Notes: generated from the sequence alone by a model not told the origin. Positions 54,111 through 64,000 are shown, counted from the stretch's first letter. The stretch is 64,000 nucleotides of DNA from Mycobacterium sp. IS-1742 (GCF_001500125.1 NZ_LQIV01000023.1:124001-188000); one strand, 5' to 3'. Made by a program: numbers and translations.

Positions 54111-57100
54111 GTGACGATCTACGAGCATGACAGGGTTTCCACGGATTGGGACGACGAGTCCGGAGCCAAGACCACCCATGCGCTTGTGGATCGCCTGACC
54201 GCGGGTGAACCGTTCGCGGTGGCCTTCGGCGGGCAGGGCAGCGCATGGCTCGAGACCCTCGAGGAACTGGTGTCCTCCACCGGCATCGAATCGGAACTGG
54301 CCACCCTGGCCGGTGAGGCCGAACTGCTGCTGGAGCCGGTGGCCAGGGAACTCGTCGTCGTCCGTCCGATCGGCTTCGAACCGCTGCGCTGGGTGCGCGC
54401 GCTGGCCGCGGAGGAGCCGGTTCCCACCGCCAAGCAACTGACGTCCGCCGCAGTGTCCGTCCCGGGTGTGCTGCTGACCCAGGTCGCCGCCGTCCGCGCG
54501 CTCGCCCGCCAGGGCATGGACCTGTTCGAGACGCCGCCTGTCGCGACCGCCGGGCATTCGCAGGGTGTCCTCGCCGTCGAGGCGCTCGCCGCCGGGGGCG
54601 CCAAGGACGTCGAGCTGCTCGCGCTGGCGCAGCTGATCGGCGCGGCGGGCACGCTGGTGGCCCGTCGTCGGGGCATCACGGTCCTCGGTGACCGCCCGCC
54701 CATGGTCTCGGTCACCAACGCCGACCCCGAGCGCATCTACGAGCTGCTCGAGGAGTTCTCCTCCGACGTCCGCACCGTGCTGCCGCCGGTGCTGTCGATC
54801 CGCAACGGCCGCCGCTCGGTCGTCATCACCGGGACTCCCGAGCAACTGTCGCGGTTCGAGCTGTACTGCACCCAGATCGCCGAGAAGGAAGAGGCCGAGC
54901 GCAAGAACAAGCTGCGCGGCGGCGCGGTCTTCGCGCCCGCCTTCGACCCCGTCCAGGTGGAGGTCGGATTCCACACGCCGCGGCTCGCCGACGGCATCGA
55001 CATCGTCGGCCGGTGGGCGGAGGCGGTCGGCATCGACGTCGCGCTCGCGCGCCAGATGACCGAGGCCATCCTGGTCAACCAGGTCGACTGGGTCGACGAG
55101 GTCACCGAACTCCACGACGCCGGCGCCCGCTGGATCCTGGACCTCGGCCCCGGCGACATCCTCACCCGCCTCACCGCGCCGGTGATCCGCGGCCTCGGGG
55201 TGGGCATCGTGCCCGCCGCGACCCGCGGCGGCCAGCGCAACCTGTTCACCGTCGGCGCCGTGCCCGAGGTGGCGCGCCCGTGGTCGAGCTACACCCCGAC
55301 CGCCGTGCGGCTGCCCGACGGTTCGGTCAAGCTGTCGACGAAGTTCACCCGCCTGACCGGCCGCTCGCCGATCCTGCTGGCCGGGATGACCCCGACGACC
55401 GTCGACGCCAAGATCGTCGCCGCCGCCGCCAACGCCGGCCACTGGGCCGAACTCGCCGGCGGCGGGCAGGTCACCGAGAAGATCTTCAACGACCGCATCG
55501 CCGAGCTGAACACGCTGCTCGAACCGGGGCGCGCGATCCAGTTCAACTCGCTGTTCCTCGACCCGTACCTGTGGAAGCTGCAGCTCGGCGGCAAGCGGCT
55601 GGTGCAGAAGGCCCGCCAGTCCGGCGCCCCCATCGACGGCGTCGTCGTCACCGCGGGCATCCCGGAGCTCGAGGAGGCCGTCGACCTGATCGACGAGCTC
55701 AACGGCATCGGCATCAGCCACGTGGTGTTCAAGCCGGGCACCGTCGAGCAGATCCGCTCGGTCATCCGCATCGCCGCCGAGGTCCCGACCAAACCGGTCA
55801 TCGTGCACATCGAGGGCGGCCGCGCCGGTGGCCACCACTCGTGGGAGGACCTCGACGACCTCCTGCTGACCACGTACTCGGAGCTGCGCTCGCGCTCCAA
55901 CATCACCATCTGCGTCGGTGGCGGGATCGGCACCCCCGAACGGGCCGCGGAGTACCTGTCCGGCCGCTGGTCGCAGGTGTACGGCTTCCCGGTGATGCCC
56001 GTCGACGGCATCCTGGTCGGCACCGCGGCGATGGCCGCGCTGGAGGCCACCACCTCGCCGGCGGTCAAGCAGCTGCTGGTCGACACCACCGGCACCGATC
56101 AATGGGTCGGCGCAGGCAAGGCGCAGGGCGGGATGGCCTCCGGGCGCAGCCAGCTGGGCGCCGACATCCACGAGATCGACAACGCCGCGTCGCGCTGCGG
56201 CCGACTGCTCGACGACGTCGCCGGCGACGCCGACGCGGTCGCCGAGCGCCGGGACGAGATCATCGCCGCGATGGCCGCGACCGCCAAGCCGTACTTCGGC
56301 GACGTCGCGGACATGACCTACCTGCAGTGGCTGGCCCGCTACGTCGAACTCGCCATCGGCGACGGCGACAGCACCGCCGACACCAGCCGCGGCGATTCCC
56401 CGTGGCTCGACATCACCTGGCGCGACCGGTTCGCCCAGATGCTGCAGCGCGCCGAGGCCCGGCTGCACCCGCAGGACTCCGGACCGATCGACACGCTCTT
56501 CGCCGACGAGGCGCTGCTGGAGACCCCGCAGGCCGCGATCGAGGCGCTGACCGCCCGCTACCCGGACGCCGAGACCGTGCTGCTGCACCCGGCGGACGTG
56601 CCGTTCTTCATCCAGCTGTGCAAGACGCTGGGCAAGCCGGTCAACTTCGTGCCGGTCATCGACAAGGACGTGCGCCGCTGGTGGCGCAGCGACTCGCTGT
56701 GGCAGGCGCACGACGCCCGCTACACCGCCGACCAGGTCTGCATCATCCCCGGCACCGCCGCCGTCGCGGGCATCACCCGCGTCGACGAGCCCGTCGGCGA
56801 TCTGCTCGACCGCTTCGAGCAGGCGGCTGTCGACGAGGTGCTGGCCTCTGACGGCAACCCTGCGCCGGTGATCAGCCGCCGTCAGGGCCGCGGGGACGTG
56901 GAGGGCCCGCTCGCGGTGCTGCTCGACGCGCCCGATGTGCTGTGGGCAGGCCGCACGGCCGTCAACCCCGTGCACCGCATCGCCGTCCCCGCCGACTGGC
57001 AGGTGCGCGACGGGAGCCGCACGGCGACTCACGCGTCGACCGGTGCCCGCCTCGAGGTGGCCGACGATCAGCATGTGACGTTGAGCGTCCCGCTCTCCGG

Positions 57101-60100
57101 TACCTGGATCGAGATCCGCTTCACCCTGACCGACGTGATCCGCAGCGGCGGCGCCCCGCTGGTCACCACCGACGACGCCGCGACCGCGATGCGCGCGGTG
57201 CTCGCGATCGCCGCCGGGGTCGAGGGTCCCGACGCGCTGCCGCCGGTCCGGGACGGGTCCGCCACCGTCACCGTCACGTGGGATCCGGAACTGGTCGCCG
57301 ATCACACCGGCGTCACCGCGACCTTCGGCGCCCCCCTGGCGCCGACGCTGACGGTCGTGCCCGACGCGCTGGTCGGGCGCTGCTGGCCCGCGGTCTTCTC
57401 CGCGATCGGCTCCGCCGCCACCGACACCGGCTTCCCGGTCGTCGAGGGTCTGCTGAGCCTGGTGCACCTCGACCACGGCGCCCACCTGGTCGCGGCACTG
57501 CCCGAGCAGCGCGCCGAGCTGACCGTCACCGCGACGGCGGGCACGGCCACCGACACCGAGGTCGGTCGCGTCGTCCCGGTGTCGGTCAACGTCGCCGACA
57601 CCGACGGCACCGTTGTGGCCACGCTCGAGGAGCGCTTCGCGATCCGCGGCCGCACCGGCCCGGCGGAACTGACCGACCCGGCCCGTGCCGGCGGCGCGAT
57701 CTCCGACAACGCCACCGACACCCCGCGCCGGCGCCGCCGCGACGTCACGGTCGGTGCGCCGGTCGACATGCGGCCGTTCGCGGTGGTCTCCGGTGACCAC
57801 AACCCCATCCACACCGACCGCGCCGCCGCGCTGCTGGCCGGTCTGGAGTCGCCGATCGTGCACGGCATGTGGCTGTCGGCCGCCGCCCAGCACGTCGTCA
57901 CCGCCACCGACGGCAAGGCCGTCCCGCCCGCCCGTCTGGTGGGGTGGACCGCCCGGTTCCTGGGCATGGTGCTGCCCGGTGACGAGATCGACTTCCGCGT
58001 CGACCGCGTCGGCATCGACGTCGGCGCAGAGGTTGTCGAGGTTCAGGCCCGCATCGGCTCCGAGCTGGTCATGTCGGCCACCGCCCGGCTCGCCGCACCC
58101 AAGACCGTGTACGCCTTCCCCGGCCAGGGCATTCAGTCCAAGGGCATGGGCATGGAGGTCCGGGCCCGGTCCAAAGCCGCCCGCAAGATCTGGGACCAGG
58201 CCGACAAGTTCACCCGCGAGACGCTGGGCTTCTCGGTGTTGCATGTGGTCCGCGACAACCCGACGTCGTTGATCGCCTCCGGTGTGCACTACGAGCATCC
58301 CGAGGGTGTGCTGTACCTGACGCAGTTCACCCAGGTCGCGATGGCCACGACGGCTGCGGCACAGGTCGCCGAGATGCGTGAGCAGGGCGCGTTCGTCGAA
58401 GGCGCGATCGCCTGCGGTCACTCCGTCGGCGAGTACACCGCGTTGGCGTGCGTGTCCGGTGTCATCGAACTCGAAGGTCTGCTGGAGGCGGTGTTCCACC
58501 GTGGCTCCAAGATGCACGACATCGTGCCGCGCGACGAGCGGGGCCGGTCGAACTACCGGCTGGCCGCGATCCGGCCGAGCCAGATCGACCTCGCCGACGA
58601 GGACGTCGAGAGCTTCGTCGACGAGATCGCCGCGCGCACGGGTGAGTTCCTACAGATCGTGAACTTCAACCTGCGCGGTTCGCAGTACGCCATCGCCGGA
58701 ACCGTGCGGGGTCTGGAGGCGCTGGAGGAAGAGGTCGAGCGTCGTCGCGAGATCAGCGGCGGCAAGCGGTCGTTCATCCTGGTGCCCGGCATCGACGTGC
58801 CGTTCCACTCCAGCGTGCTGCGGGTGGGTGTGAACGACTTCCGGCGCAGCCTCGAGCGGGTGCTGCCGCGCGACCGTGACCCGGAGCTGGTCGTCGGGCG
58901 CTACATCCCCAACTTGGTGCCCCGGCCGTTCACCCTGGACCGCGACTTCATTCAGGAGATCCGCGACCTGGTGCCTGCCGAGCCGCTCGACGAGATCCTC
59001 GCCGATTACGACACCTGGCGTAACGAGCGGCCGATCGAGTTGTGCCGCAAGGTCGTCATCGAACTGCTGGCCTGGCAGTTCGCCAGCCCGGTCCGTTGGA
59101 TCGAGACGCAGGACCTGCTGTTCATCGAGGAGGCCGCGGGCGGACTCGGTGTCGAGCGGTTCGTGGAGGTCGGCGTGAAGTCGGCGCCGACGGTCTCCGG
59201 CCTGGCGACCAACACGCTCAAACTGCCGGAGTACTCGCACAGCACGGTCGAGGTGCTCAACACCGAGCGCGACGCCGCGGTGCTGTTCGCCACCGACACC
59301 GATCCCGAGCCGGAGCCGGAGGAGGAGGCGGCACCCGCCGCCGAGACCGCCCCGGTCGAGGCGGCCGCGGCGGCGCCCGCAGCCCCGGCCGCGCCCGCGG
59401 CGCCCTCGGGCGGACCGCGCCCGGACGATCTGAGCTTCGACGCCGCCGACGCGACGGTGGCGCTGATCGCCCTGTCGGCCAAGATGCGGCTCGACCAGAT
59501 CGAGGGGCTCGACTCCATCGAGACCATCACCGACGGTGCGTCGTCGCGGCGTAACCAGATGCTGGTCGACCTGGGCTCGGAGCTGAACCTCGGCGCGATC
59601 GACGGCGCGGCTGAGGCCGACCTCGGCGCGCTCAAGGGTCAGGTGACCAAACTGGCCCGGACGTACAAGCCGTTCGGCCCGGTGCTCACCGACGCGATCA
59701 ACGATCAGCTGCGCACGGTGCTCGGGCCGTCCGGCAAGCGTCCGGCGTACATCGCCGAACGTGTCGGCAAGGCCTGGGAGCTCGGCGCCGGTTGGGCCAA
59801 GCACGTGACGGTCGAGGTGGCGCTGGGCACCCGCGAGGGCAGCAGCGTCCGGGGCGGCAGCCTCGGCGGCCTGCACGACGGCGCGCTGGCCGACGCCGCC
59901 ACGGTCGACAAGGTGATCGACGCGGCGGTGGCCGCGGTGGCCGCCCGTCAGGGCATCGCGGTCTCCCTGCCGTCGGCGGGCGGCGCCGGTGGCGGCGTGG
60001 TCGATTCGGCGGCGCTCGGTGAGTTCGCCGAGCAGGTCACCGGACCCGACGGCGTGCTGGCCAACGCGGCCCGCCTGGTGCTGGGCCAGCTGGGGCTGGA

Positions 60101-63100
60101 CGCCCCGGTGACGGCGCCGGCGACCACGACCGACGCCGAACTGATCGACCTGGTCACCGCCGAACTCGGTTCGGACTGGCCGCGCCTGGTGGCGCCGGCG
60201 TTCGACGGCCGCAAGGCCGTGGTGTTCGACGACCGCTGGGCCAGTGCGCGTGAGGATCTGGTCAAGATCTGGCTGGCCGACGAGAACGACATCGACTCCG
60301 ACTGGCCGACGCTGTCCGAGCGCTTCGAAGGCGCCGGCCACGTCGTTGCCACGCAGGCCAATTGGTGGCAGGGCAAGGCGCTGGCGGCGGGCCGCAACGT
60401 GCACGCGTCGCTGTTCGGCCGCATCGCGTCGGGCGCGGAGAACCCCGGTAAGGGCCGCTACAGCGACGAGGTCGCGGTGGTGACCGGTGCCTCGAAGGGT
60501 TCGATCGCCGCGGCCGTGGTCGGGCAGTTGCTCGACGGCGGCGCCACGGTCATCGCGACCACGTCACGCCTCGACGACGCCCGGTTGGCGTTCTACAAGA
60601 CGCTCTACCGCGATCACGCCCGCTACGACGCGAAGCTGTGGGTGGTGCCCGCGAACATGGCGTCGTACTCCGACATCGACGCGCTGGTGAAGTGGGTCGG
60701 TAGCGAGCAGACCGAAAGCCTTGGGCCGCAGTCGATCCACCTCAAGGACGCCCAGACCCCGACGCTGCTGTTCCCGTTCGCCGCGCCGCGCGTGGCCGGG
60801 GACATGTCGGAGGTCGGATCGCGCTCCGAGATGGAGATGAAGGTGCTGCTGTGGGCCGTGCAACGGCTCATCGGCGGGCTCTCGTCGATCGGCGCCGAGC
60901 GCGACATCGCCTCCCGTCTGCATGTCGTGCTGCCCGGTTCCCCGAACCGCGGCATGTTCGGCGGCGACGGCGCCTACGGCGAGGCCAAGTCGGCGCTCGA
61001 CGCGCTGGTGACCCGCTGGAGTGCGGAATCGTCCTGGGCGCAGCGGGTTTCGCTGGCGCATGCGCTGATCGGCTGGACCAAGGGCACCGGGCTGATGGGG
61101 CACAACGACGCCATCGCCGGCGCGGTCGAGGAAGCGGGTGTGACGACGTACACCACCGCGGAGATGGCCTCGATGCTGCTGTCGCTGTGCGACATCGAGT
61201 CGAAGGTGGCCGCGGCCCGCGAGCCGATCAAGGCCGATCTGACCGGCGGCCTCGGTGACATCGAACTCGACATGGCCGCACTGGCCGCCAAGGCCCGTGA
61301 GGAGATGTCGGCCGACGCCCCCGATGAGGACGACGACGCACCCGCGCCGGGGACCATCGCCGCGCTGCCGTCGCCGCCGCGCGGTTACACCCCGGCGCCG
61401 CCGCCGGAGTGGGCGGACCTCGACGTCGACCCCGCCGACCTGGTCGTGATCGTCGGCGGTGCCGAGCTCGGTCCGTACGGGTCGTCGCGCACGCGCTACG
61501 AGATGGAGGTCGACAACGAACTGTCGGCCGCCGGTGTCCTCGAATTGGCCTGGACCACAGGCATGATCAAGTGGGAGGACGATCCGAAGCCGGGTTGGTA
61601 CGACGCCGCGAGCGGTGATCTGGTGCCCGAGGAGGAGCTCGTCGAGCGCTACCACGACGCGGTCGTGGAGCGCTGCGGCATCCGTGAGTTCGTCGACGAC
61701 GGTGCGATCGACCCCGATCACGCCTCGCCGCTGCTGGTCAGCGTGTTCCTCGACAAGGACTTCACGTTCGTGGTGTCCTCCGAGGAGGAGGCGCGGGCGT
61801 TCGTGGAGGTCGACCCCGAGCACACCGTGGTGCGCCCGGTGCCCGATTCGTCGGACTGGCAGGTGACGCGGAAGGCCGGCACCGAGGTCCGCGTTCCGCG
61901 CAAGACCAAGCTGTCCCGCACGGTCGGCGCGCAGATCCCGACGGGCTTCGACCCGACGGTGTGGGGCATCACCCCGGACATGGCGAACTCGATCGACCGG
62001 GTGGCGCTGTGGAACATCGTCGCGACCGTCGATGCGTTCCTGTCGGCCGGCTTCACGCCGACCGAGTTGATGCGCTGGGTGCATCCCAGCCTGGTGGCCA
62101 GCACACAGGGCACCGGCATGGGCGGCATGACCTCGATGCAGACCATGTACCACGGCAACCTGCTCGGCCGGAACAAGCCGAACGACATCCTGCAGGAGGT
62201 CCTGCCGAACGTCGTTGCCGCGCACGTGGTTCAGTCCTACATCGGCTCCTACGGTGCGATGATCCACCCGGTCGGCGCGTGCGCCACGGCGGCGGTGTCG
62301 GTCGAGGAGGGCGTCGACAAGATCCGGCTCGGCAAGGCCGAACTGGTGGTGACCGGCGGCTTCGACGACCTGACGCTGGAGGCGATCATCGGGTTCGGTG
62401 ACATGGCGGCCACCGCCGACACCGAGATGATGCGCGCCAAGGGCATCAGCGATGCGAAGTTCTCCCGTGCCAACGACCGGCGTCGCCTCGGCTTCGTCGA
62501 AGCCCAGGGCGGTGGCACGATCCTGCTGGCCCGCGGTGACCTCGCGGTCAAGATGGGCCTGCCCGTGCTGGCGGTCGTGGCCTACGCGCAGAGCTTCGCC
62601 GACGGCGTGCACACCTCGATCCCCGCTCCGGGGCTCGGCGCGCTGGGCGCCGGCCGCGGCGGCAGGGATTCGGTGCTGGCGCGGTCGCTGAACAAGCTGG
62701 GCGTGGGCGCCGACGACATCTCGGTGATCTACAAGCACGACACGTCCACGCTGGCCAACGATCCCAACGAGACCGAGCTGCACGAGCGGCTCGCCGACTC
62801 GCTGGGGCGGTCCGACGGGGCGCCGCTGTTCATCGTCAGCCAGAAGACGCTGACCGGGCACGCCAAGGGCGGCGCGGCGGTCTTCCAGATGATGGGCCTG
62901 TGCCAGGTGCTGCGCGACGGCGTCATCCCGCCGAACCGCAGCCTGGACTGTGTCGACGACGAGATGGCCACCTCGGGGCACTTCGTCTGGCCGCGGGAGA
63001 CGCTGCGGATGGGCGAGAAGTTCCCGCTCAAGGCCGGTCTGGTGACCAGCCTCGGGTTCGGCCACGTCTCCGGACTGATCGCACTGGTGCATCCGCAGGC

Positions 63101-63332
63101 GTTCTTGTCGACGCTGTCTCCTGAGCAGCGCGACGATTACGTGGCGCGGGCCGAGCAGCGCACGCTGGCCGGTCAGCGCAGGCTGGCGTCGGCGATCGCG
63201 GGCGGTCGGCCGATGTACGAGCGGCCGGACGGACGCCGGTTCAGCGCCGACGCGCCCGAGAAGCGCCAGGAGGCGGCGATGCTGCTCGACGCGGCATCCC
63301 GGCTCGGCGACGGCGACGTGTACGTCCGCTGA
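54111..63332 (+). CDS. fas: Type I fatty acid synthase (FAS-I)
   Basis: A 3073-residue multifunctional enzyme making C16-C26 acyl-CoA for membrane lipids and mycolic acid synthesis. Domain order is that of the mycobacterial/fungal fused type: acetyl transferase (GHSQG, Ser150), enoyl reductase (FMN barrel, LLAGMTPTTVDAK near 425), dehydratase (MaoC-like SGDHNPIHTD, Asp1229), malonyl/palmitoyl transferase (GHSVG, Ser1438), acyl carrier (DGASS, probable phosphopantetheine Ser1811), ketoreductase (VTGASKGS near 2123) and ketosynthase (GACATAAVS, Cys2724). Start GTG 54111. From memory it is nearly collinear with M. tuberculosis Fas (Rv2524c), whose N-terminus has the same TI-x-EHDRVS. The carrier is activated by AcpS, 13 bases downstream. 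Confidence 0.98.
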   Translation: MTIYEHDRVSTDWDDESGAKTTHALVDRLTAGEPFAVAFGGQGSAWLETLEELVSSTGIESELATLAGEAELLLEPVARELVVVRPIGFEPLRWVRALAAEEPVPTAKQLTSAAVSVPGVLLTQVAAVRALARQGMDLFETPPVATAGHSQGVLAVEALAAGGAKDVELLALAQLIGAAGTLVARRRGITVLGDRPPMVSVTNADPERIYELLEEFSSDVRTVLPPVLSIRNGRRSVVITGTPEQLSRFELYCTQIAEKEEAERKNKLRGGAVFAPAFDPVQVEVGFHTPRLADGIDIVGRWAEAVGIDVALARQMTEAILVNQVDWVDEVTELHDAGARWILDLGPGDILTRLTAPVIRGLGVGIVPAATRGGQRNLFTVGAVPEVARPWSSYTPTAVRLPDGSVKLSTKFTRLTGRSPILLAGMTPTTVDAKIVAAAANAGHWAELAGGGQVTEKIFNDRIAELNTLLEPGRAIQFNSLFLDPYLWKLQLGGKRLVQKARQSGAPIDGVVVTAGIPELEEAVDLIDELNGIGISHVVFKPGTVEQIRSVIRIAAEVPTKPVIVHIEGGRAGGHHSWEDLDDLLLTTYSELRSRSNITICVGGGIGTPERAAEYLSGRWSQVYGFPVMPVDGILVGTAAMAALEATTSPAVKQLLVDTTGTDQWVGAGKAQGGMASGRSQLGADIHEIDNAASRCGRLLDDVAGDADAVAERRDEIIAAMAATAKPYFGDVADMTYLQWLARYVELAIGDGDSTADTSRGDSPWLDITWRDRFAQMLQRAEARLHPQDSGPIDTLFADEALLETPQAAIEALTARYPDAETVLLHPADVPFFIQLCKTLGKPVNFVPVIDKDVRRWWRSDSLWQAHDARYTADQVCIIPGTAAVAGITRVDEPVGDLLDRFEQAAVDEVLASDGNPAPVISRRQGRGDVEGPLAVLLDAPDVLWAGRTAVNPVHRIAVPADWQVRDGSRTATHASTGARLEVADDQHVTLSVPLSGTWIEIRFTLTDVIRSGGAPLVTTDDAATAMRAVLAIAAGVEGPDALPPVRDGSATVTVTWDPELVADHTGVTATFGAPLAPTLTVVPDALVGRCWPAVFSAIGSAATDTGFPVVEGLLSLVHLDHGAHLVAALPEQRAELTVTATAGTATDTEVGRVVPVSVNVADTDGTVVATLEERFAIRGRTGPAELTDPARAGGAISDNATDTPRRRRRDVTVGAPVDMRPFAVVSGDHNPIHTDRAAALLAGLESPIVHGMWLSAAAQHVVTATDGKAVPPARLVGWTARFLGMVLPGDEIDFRVDRVGIDVGAEVVEVQARIGSELVMSATARLAAPKTVYAFPGQGIQSKGMGMEVRARSKAARKIWDQADKFTRETLGFSVLHVVRDNPTSLIASGVHYEHPEGVLYLTQFTQVAMATTAAAQVAEMREQGAFVEGAIACGHSVGEYTALACVSGVIELEGLLEAVFHRGSKMHDIVPRDERGRSNYRLAAIRPSQIDLADEDVESFVDEIAARTGEFLQIVNFNLRGSQYAIAGTVRGLEALEEEVERRREISGGKRSFILVPGIDVPFHSSVLRVGVNDFRRSLERVLPRDRDPELVVGRYIPNLVPRPFTLDRDFIQEIRDLVPAEPLDEILADYDTWRNERPIELCRKVVIELLAWQFASPVRWIETQDLLFIEEAAGGLGVERFVEVGVKSAPTVSGLATNTLKLPEYSHSTVEVLNTERDAAVLFATDTDPEPEPEEEAAPAAETAPVEAAAAAPAAPAAPAAPSGGPRPDDLSFDAADATVALIALSAKMRLDQIEGLDSIETITDGASSRRNQMLVDLGSELNLGAIDGAAEADLGALKGQVTKLARTYKPFGPVLTDAINDQLRTVLGPSGKRPAYIAERVGKAWELGAGWAKHVTVEVALGTREGSSVRGGSLGGLHDGALADAATVDKVIDAAVAAVAARQGIAVSLPSAGGAGGGVVDSAALGEFAEQVTGPDGVLANAARLVLGQLGLDAPVTAPATTTDAELIDLVTAELGSDWPRLVAPAFDGRKAVVFDDRWASAREDLVKIWLADENDIDSDWPTLSERFEGAGHVVATQANWWQGKALAAGRNVHASLFGRIASGAENPGKGRYSDEVAVVTGASKGSIAAAVVGQLLDGGATVIATTSRLDDARLAFYKTLYRDHARYDAKLWVVPANMASYSDIDALVKWVGSEQTESLGPQSIHLKDAQTPTLLFPFAAPRVAGDMSEVGSRSEMEMKVLLWAVQRLIGGLSSIGAERDIASRLHVVLPGSPNRGMFGGDGAYGEAKSALDALVTRWSAESSWAQRVSLAHALIGWTKGTGLMGHNDAIAGAVEEAGVTTYTTAEMASMLLSLCDIESKVAAAREPIKADLTGGLGDIELDMAALAAKAREEMSADAPDEDDDAPAPGTIAALPSPPRGYTPAPPPEWADLDVDPADLVVIVGGAELGPYGSSRTRYEMEVDNELSAAGVLELAWTTGMIKWEDDPKPGWYDAASGDLVPEEELVERYHDAVVERCGIREFVDDGAIDPDHASPLLVSVFLDKDFTFVVSSEEEARAFVEVDPEHTVVRPVPDSSDWQVTRKAGTEVRVPRKTKLSRTVGAQIPTGFDPTVWGITPDMANSIDRVALWNIVATVDAFLSAGFTPTELMRWVHPSLVASTQGTGMGGMTSMQTMYHGNLLGRNKPNDILQEVLPNVVAAHVVQSYIGSYGAMIHPVGACATAAVSVEEGVDKIRLGKAELVVTGGFDDLTLEAIIGFGDMAATADTEMMRAKGISDAKFSRANDRRRLGFVEAQGGGTILLARGDLAVKMGLPVLAVVAYAQSFADGVHTSIPAPGLGALGAGRGGRDSVLARSLNKLGVGADDISVIYKHDTSTLANDPNETELHERLADSLGRSDGAPLFIVSQKTLTGHAKGGAAVFQMMGLCQVLRDGVIPPNRSLDCVDDEMATSGHFVWPRETLRMGEKFPLKAGLVTSLGFGHVSGLIALVHPQAFLSTLSPEQRDDYVARAEQRTLAGQRRLASAIAGGRPMYERPDGRRFSADAPEKRQEAAMLLDAASRLGDGDVYVR

Positions 63333-63345
63333 TAGCGTTCCGCGG

Positions 63346-63738
63346 GTGGCGATAGTCGGAGTGGGGATCGATCTGGTGTCCATTCCGGACTTCGCGGAGC
63401 AGGTGGACCGTCCCGGCACGGTGTTCGCCGAGACGTTCACCCCGGGTGAGCGCCGCGACGCCGCCGACAAGAGTTCGTCGGCGGCGCGGCATCTCGCCGC
63501 GCGGTGGGCGGCGAAGGAAGCCGTCATCAAGGCGTGGTCGGGGTCGCGGTTCGCCAAGCGGCCGGCGCTGCCGGAGGGTATTCACCGCGACATCGAGGTG
63601 GTCACCGACATGTGGGGCCGGCCGAAGGTGCGGCTCACCGGCGACATCGCCGAACATCTCAGGGAGGCGACCATTCACGTGTCGCTCACGCACGAAGGGG
63701 ATACGGCGGCGGCCGTCGCCGTCATCGAAGAGCCCTGA
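63346..63738 (+). CDS. acpS: Holo-[acyl-carrier-protein] synthase
   Basis: A 130-residue phosphopantetheinyl transferase that loads the 4'-phosphopantetheine arm onto the carrier Ser of FAS-I. Magnesium/CoA-binding motifs are VGIDLVSIPDF (Asp9) and ARWAAKEAVIKAW (Glu58), and the C-terminus VSLTHEGDTAAAVAV is typical. GTG 63346 lies 13 bases after the fas stop, so the two are cotranscribed, as in M. tuberculosis (Rv2524c-Rv2523c). Confidence 0.97.
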   Translation: MAIVGVGIDLVSIPDFAEQVDRPGTVFAETFTPGERRDAADKSSSAARHLAARWAAKEAVIKAWSGSRFAKRPALPEGIHRDIEVVTDMWGRPKVRLTGDIAEHLREATIHVSLTHEGDTAAAVAVIEEP

Positions 63739-63807
63739 GCGGCGCGGCGGCGCTTCGACGACTCACTCATCGGGTACCCGTGCGGTTCGCCGACGTGAGG
63801 ACCGATC

Positions 63808-64000
63808 GTGAGTGAGACCAGCCAGCGCCAACTGGGGGAGTCGGACAGCCCCATCGAGGACGCGCTCGAACACGCCTTCCGGCGGATGGTGGACGAGGGC
63901 ACCCAGCGGCTGCACCGGAGTTGGCGCGAGGTGCTGGTGACCGGATTCTTCGGTGGCACCGAGATCGCGGTCGGTGTGCTCGCGTACCTGTATGTCCTGC
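63808..64000 (+). CDS. Formate/nitrite transporter family protein, 3' truncated
   Basis: Only the first 64 residues are in the window. After a polar leader the sequence EDALEHAFRRMVDEGTQRLHRSWREVLVTGFFGGTEIAVGVLAYLYVL matches the N-terminus and first helix of FNT channels (FocA/NirC-like), including the GFFGG turn before the helix. GTG 63808 follows GTGAGG by seven bases. It is not obviously linked to fas. Confidence 0.75.
   Translation, partial: MSETSQRQLGESDSPIEDALEHAFRRMVDEGTQRLHRSWREVLVTGFFGGTEIAVGVLAYLYVL

Noticed and set aside
53503..54114. Small open frames between MerR and fas (61-82 codons)
   Set aside because: They overlap one another, lack good ribosome sites and show no protein-like pattern.
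53946..58517. A 1523-codon open frame antisense to fas
   Set aside because: High GC at third positions of fas removes stops on the opposite strand; the translation is an Arg/Gly/Asp/His-rich shadow with no recognisable domain, and the sense frame is a known enzyme.
60564..63557. A 997-codon open frame antisense to the 3' part of fas and acpS
   Set aside because: Same GC artefact; it spans two real genes and their gap, and has low-complexity composition.
1..64000. CRISPR arrays, tRNA, rRNA or insertion sequences
   Set aside because: No regularly spaced repeats, tRNA-like cloverleaf, transposase frame or terminal inverted repeats were seen; the only tandem repeat is the 27-bp triplication.

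Overview
The window is high-GC actinobacterial DNA, most likely from a fast-growing Mycobacterium (Mycolicibacterium-type). Evidence: a complete YrbE/Mce import operon, Mce-associated membrane proteins, many P450s with 3Fe-4S ferredoxins, a probable mycofactocin-type SDR, an MHB-type haem-binding protein, and a fungal-like type I fatty acid synthase (3073 aa) followed by AcpS.

Layout. (1) 1-1582: two SnoaL/NTF2-like genes and an SDR, ending in a very strong hairpin. (2) 1679-10288, minus strand: two P450s with a ferredoxin behind their own promoter, preceded by a tight operon of NuoF-like flavoprotein, ferredoxin, DUF35-thiolase fusion, alpha/beta hydrolase and two 3-hydroxyisobutyrate-dehydrogenase-like enzymes. 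(3) 10322-14378: a small conserved protein, then a minus-strand operon of two amidohydrolases, a Rieske protein and an alpha/beta hydrolase. (4) 14647-20573: an acyl-CoA dehydrogenase pair, a secreted haem-binding protein, and a P450/ferredoxin/SDR/SDR operon. (5) 20831-35500: one long plus-strand operon: aldehyde dehydrogenase, CoA transferase, HMG-synthase-like DUF35 protein, thiolase, YrbE pair, MceA-F. (6) 35551-39174: secreted proteins, a P450 and its divergent TetR regulator. (7) 39230-41624: orphan cytochrome oxidase subunit III/IV-like genes with two paralogous membrane proteins. (8) 41700-50625: thiolase, DUF35, secreted protein, enoyl-CoA hydratase, two acyl-CoA synthetases, a third amidohydrolase and two Mce-associated proteins. 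(9) 50697-53442: ChaB-like protein, MFS transporter, MerR regulator. (10) 54111-64000: fas, acpS and the start of a formate/nitrite transporter.

Inferred working: regions 1-8 look like a complete uptake-and-degradation island for a hydrophobic, probably cyclic or branched substrate. Mce/YrbE imports it; P450s hydroxylate it; SDRs and aldehyde dehydrogenase oxidise the products; FadD-type ligases or the CoA transferase form CoA thioesters; the FadE pair, hydratase and thiolase/aldolase-DUF35 modules shorten the chain. The logic parallels sterol catabolism, but the gene set is not the cholesterol (mce4/KstR) locus as I know it and the substrate is unknown.

The main new observation is a shared palindromic operator, GAGAAT-N3-ATTCTC (relaxed GRRAAY-N3-RTTYYC), in front of most transcription units of the island. 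It marks a single candidate regulon whose regulator I could not place inside the window.
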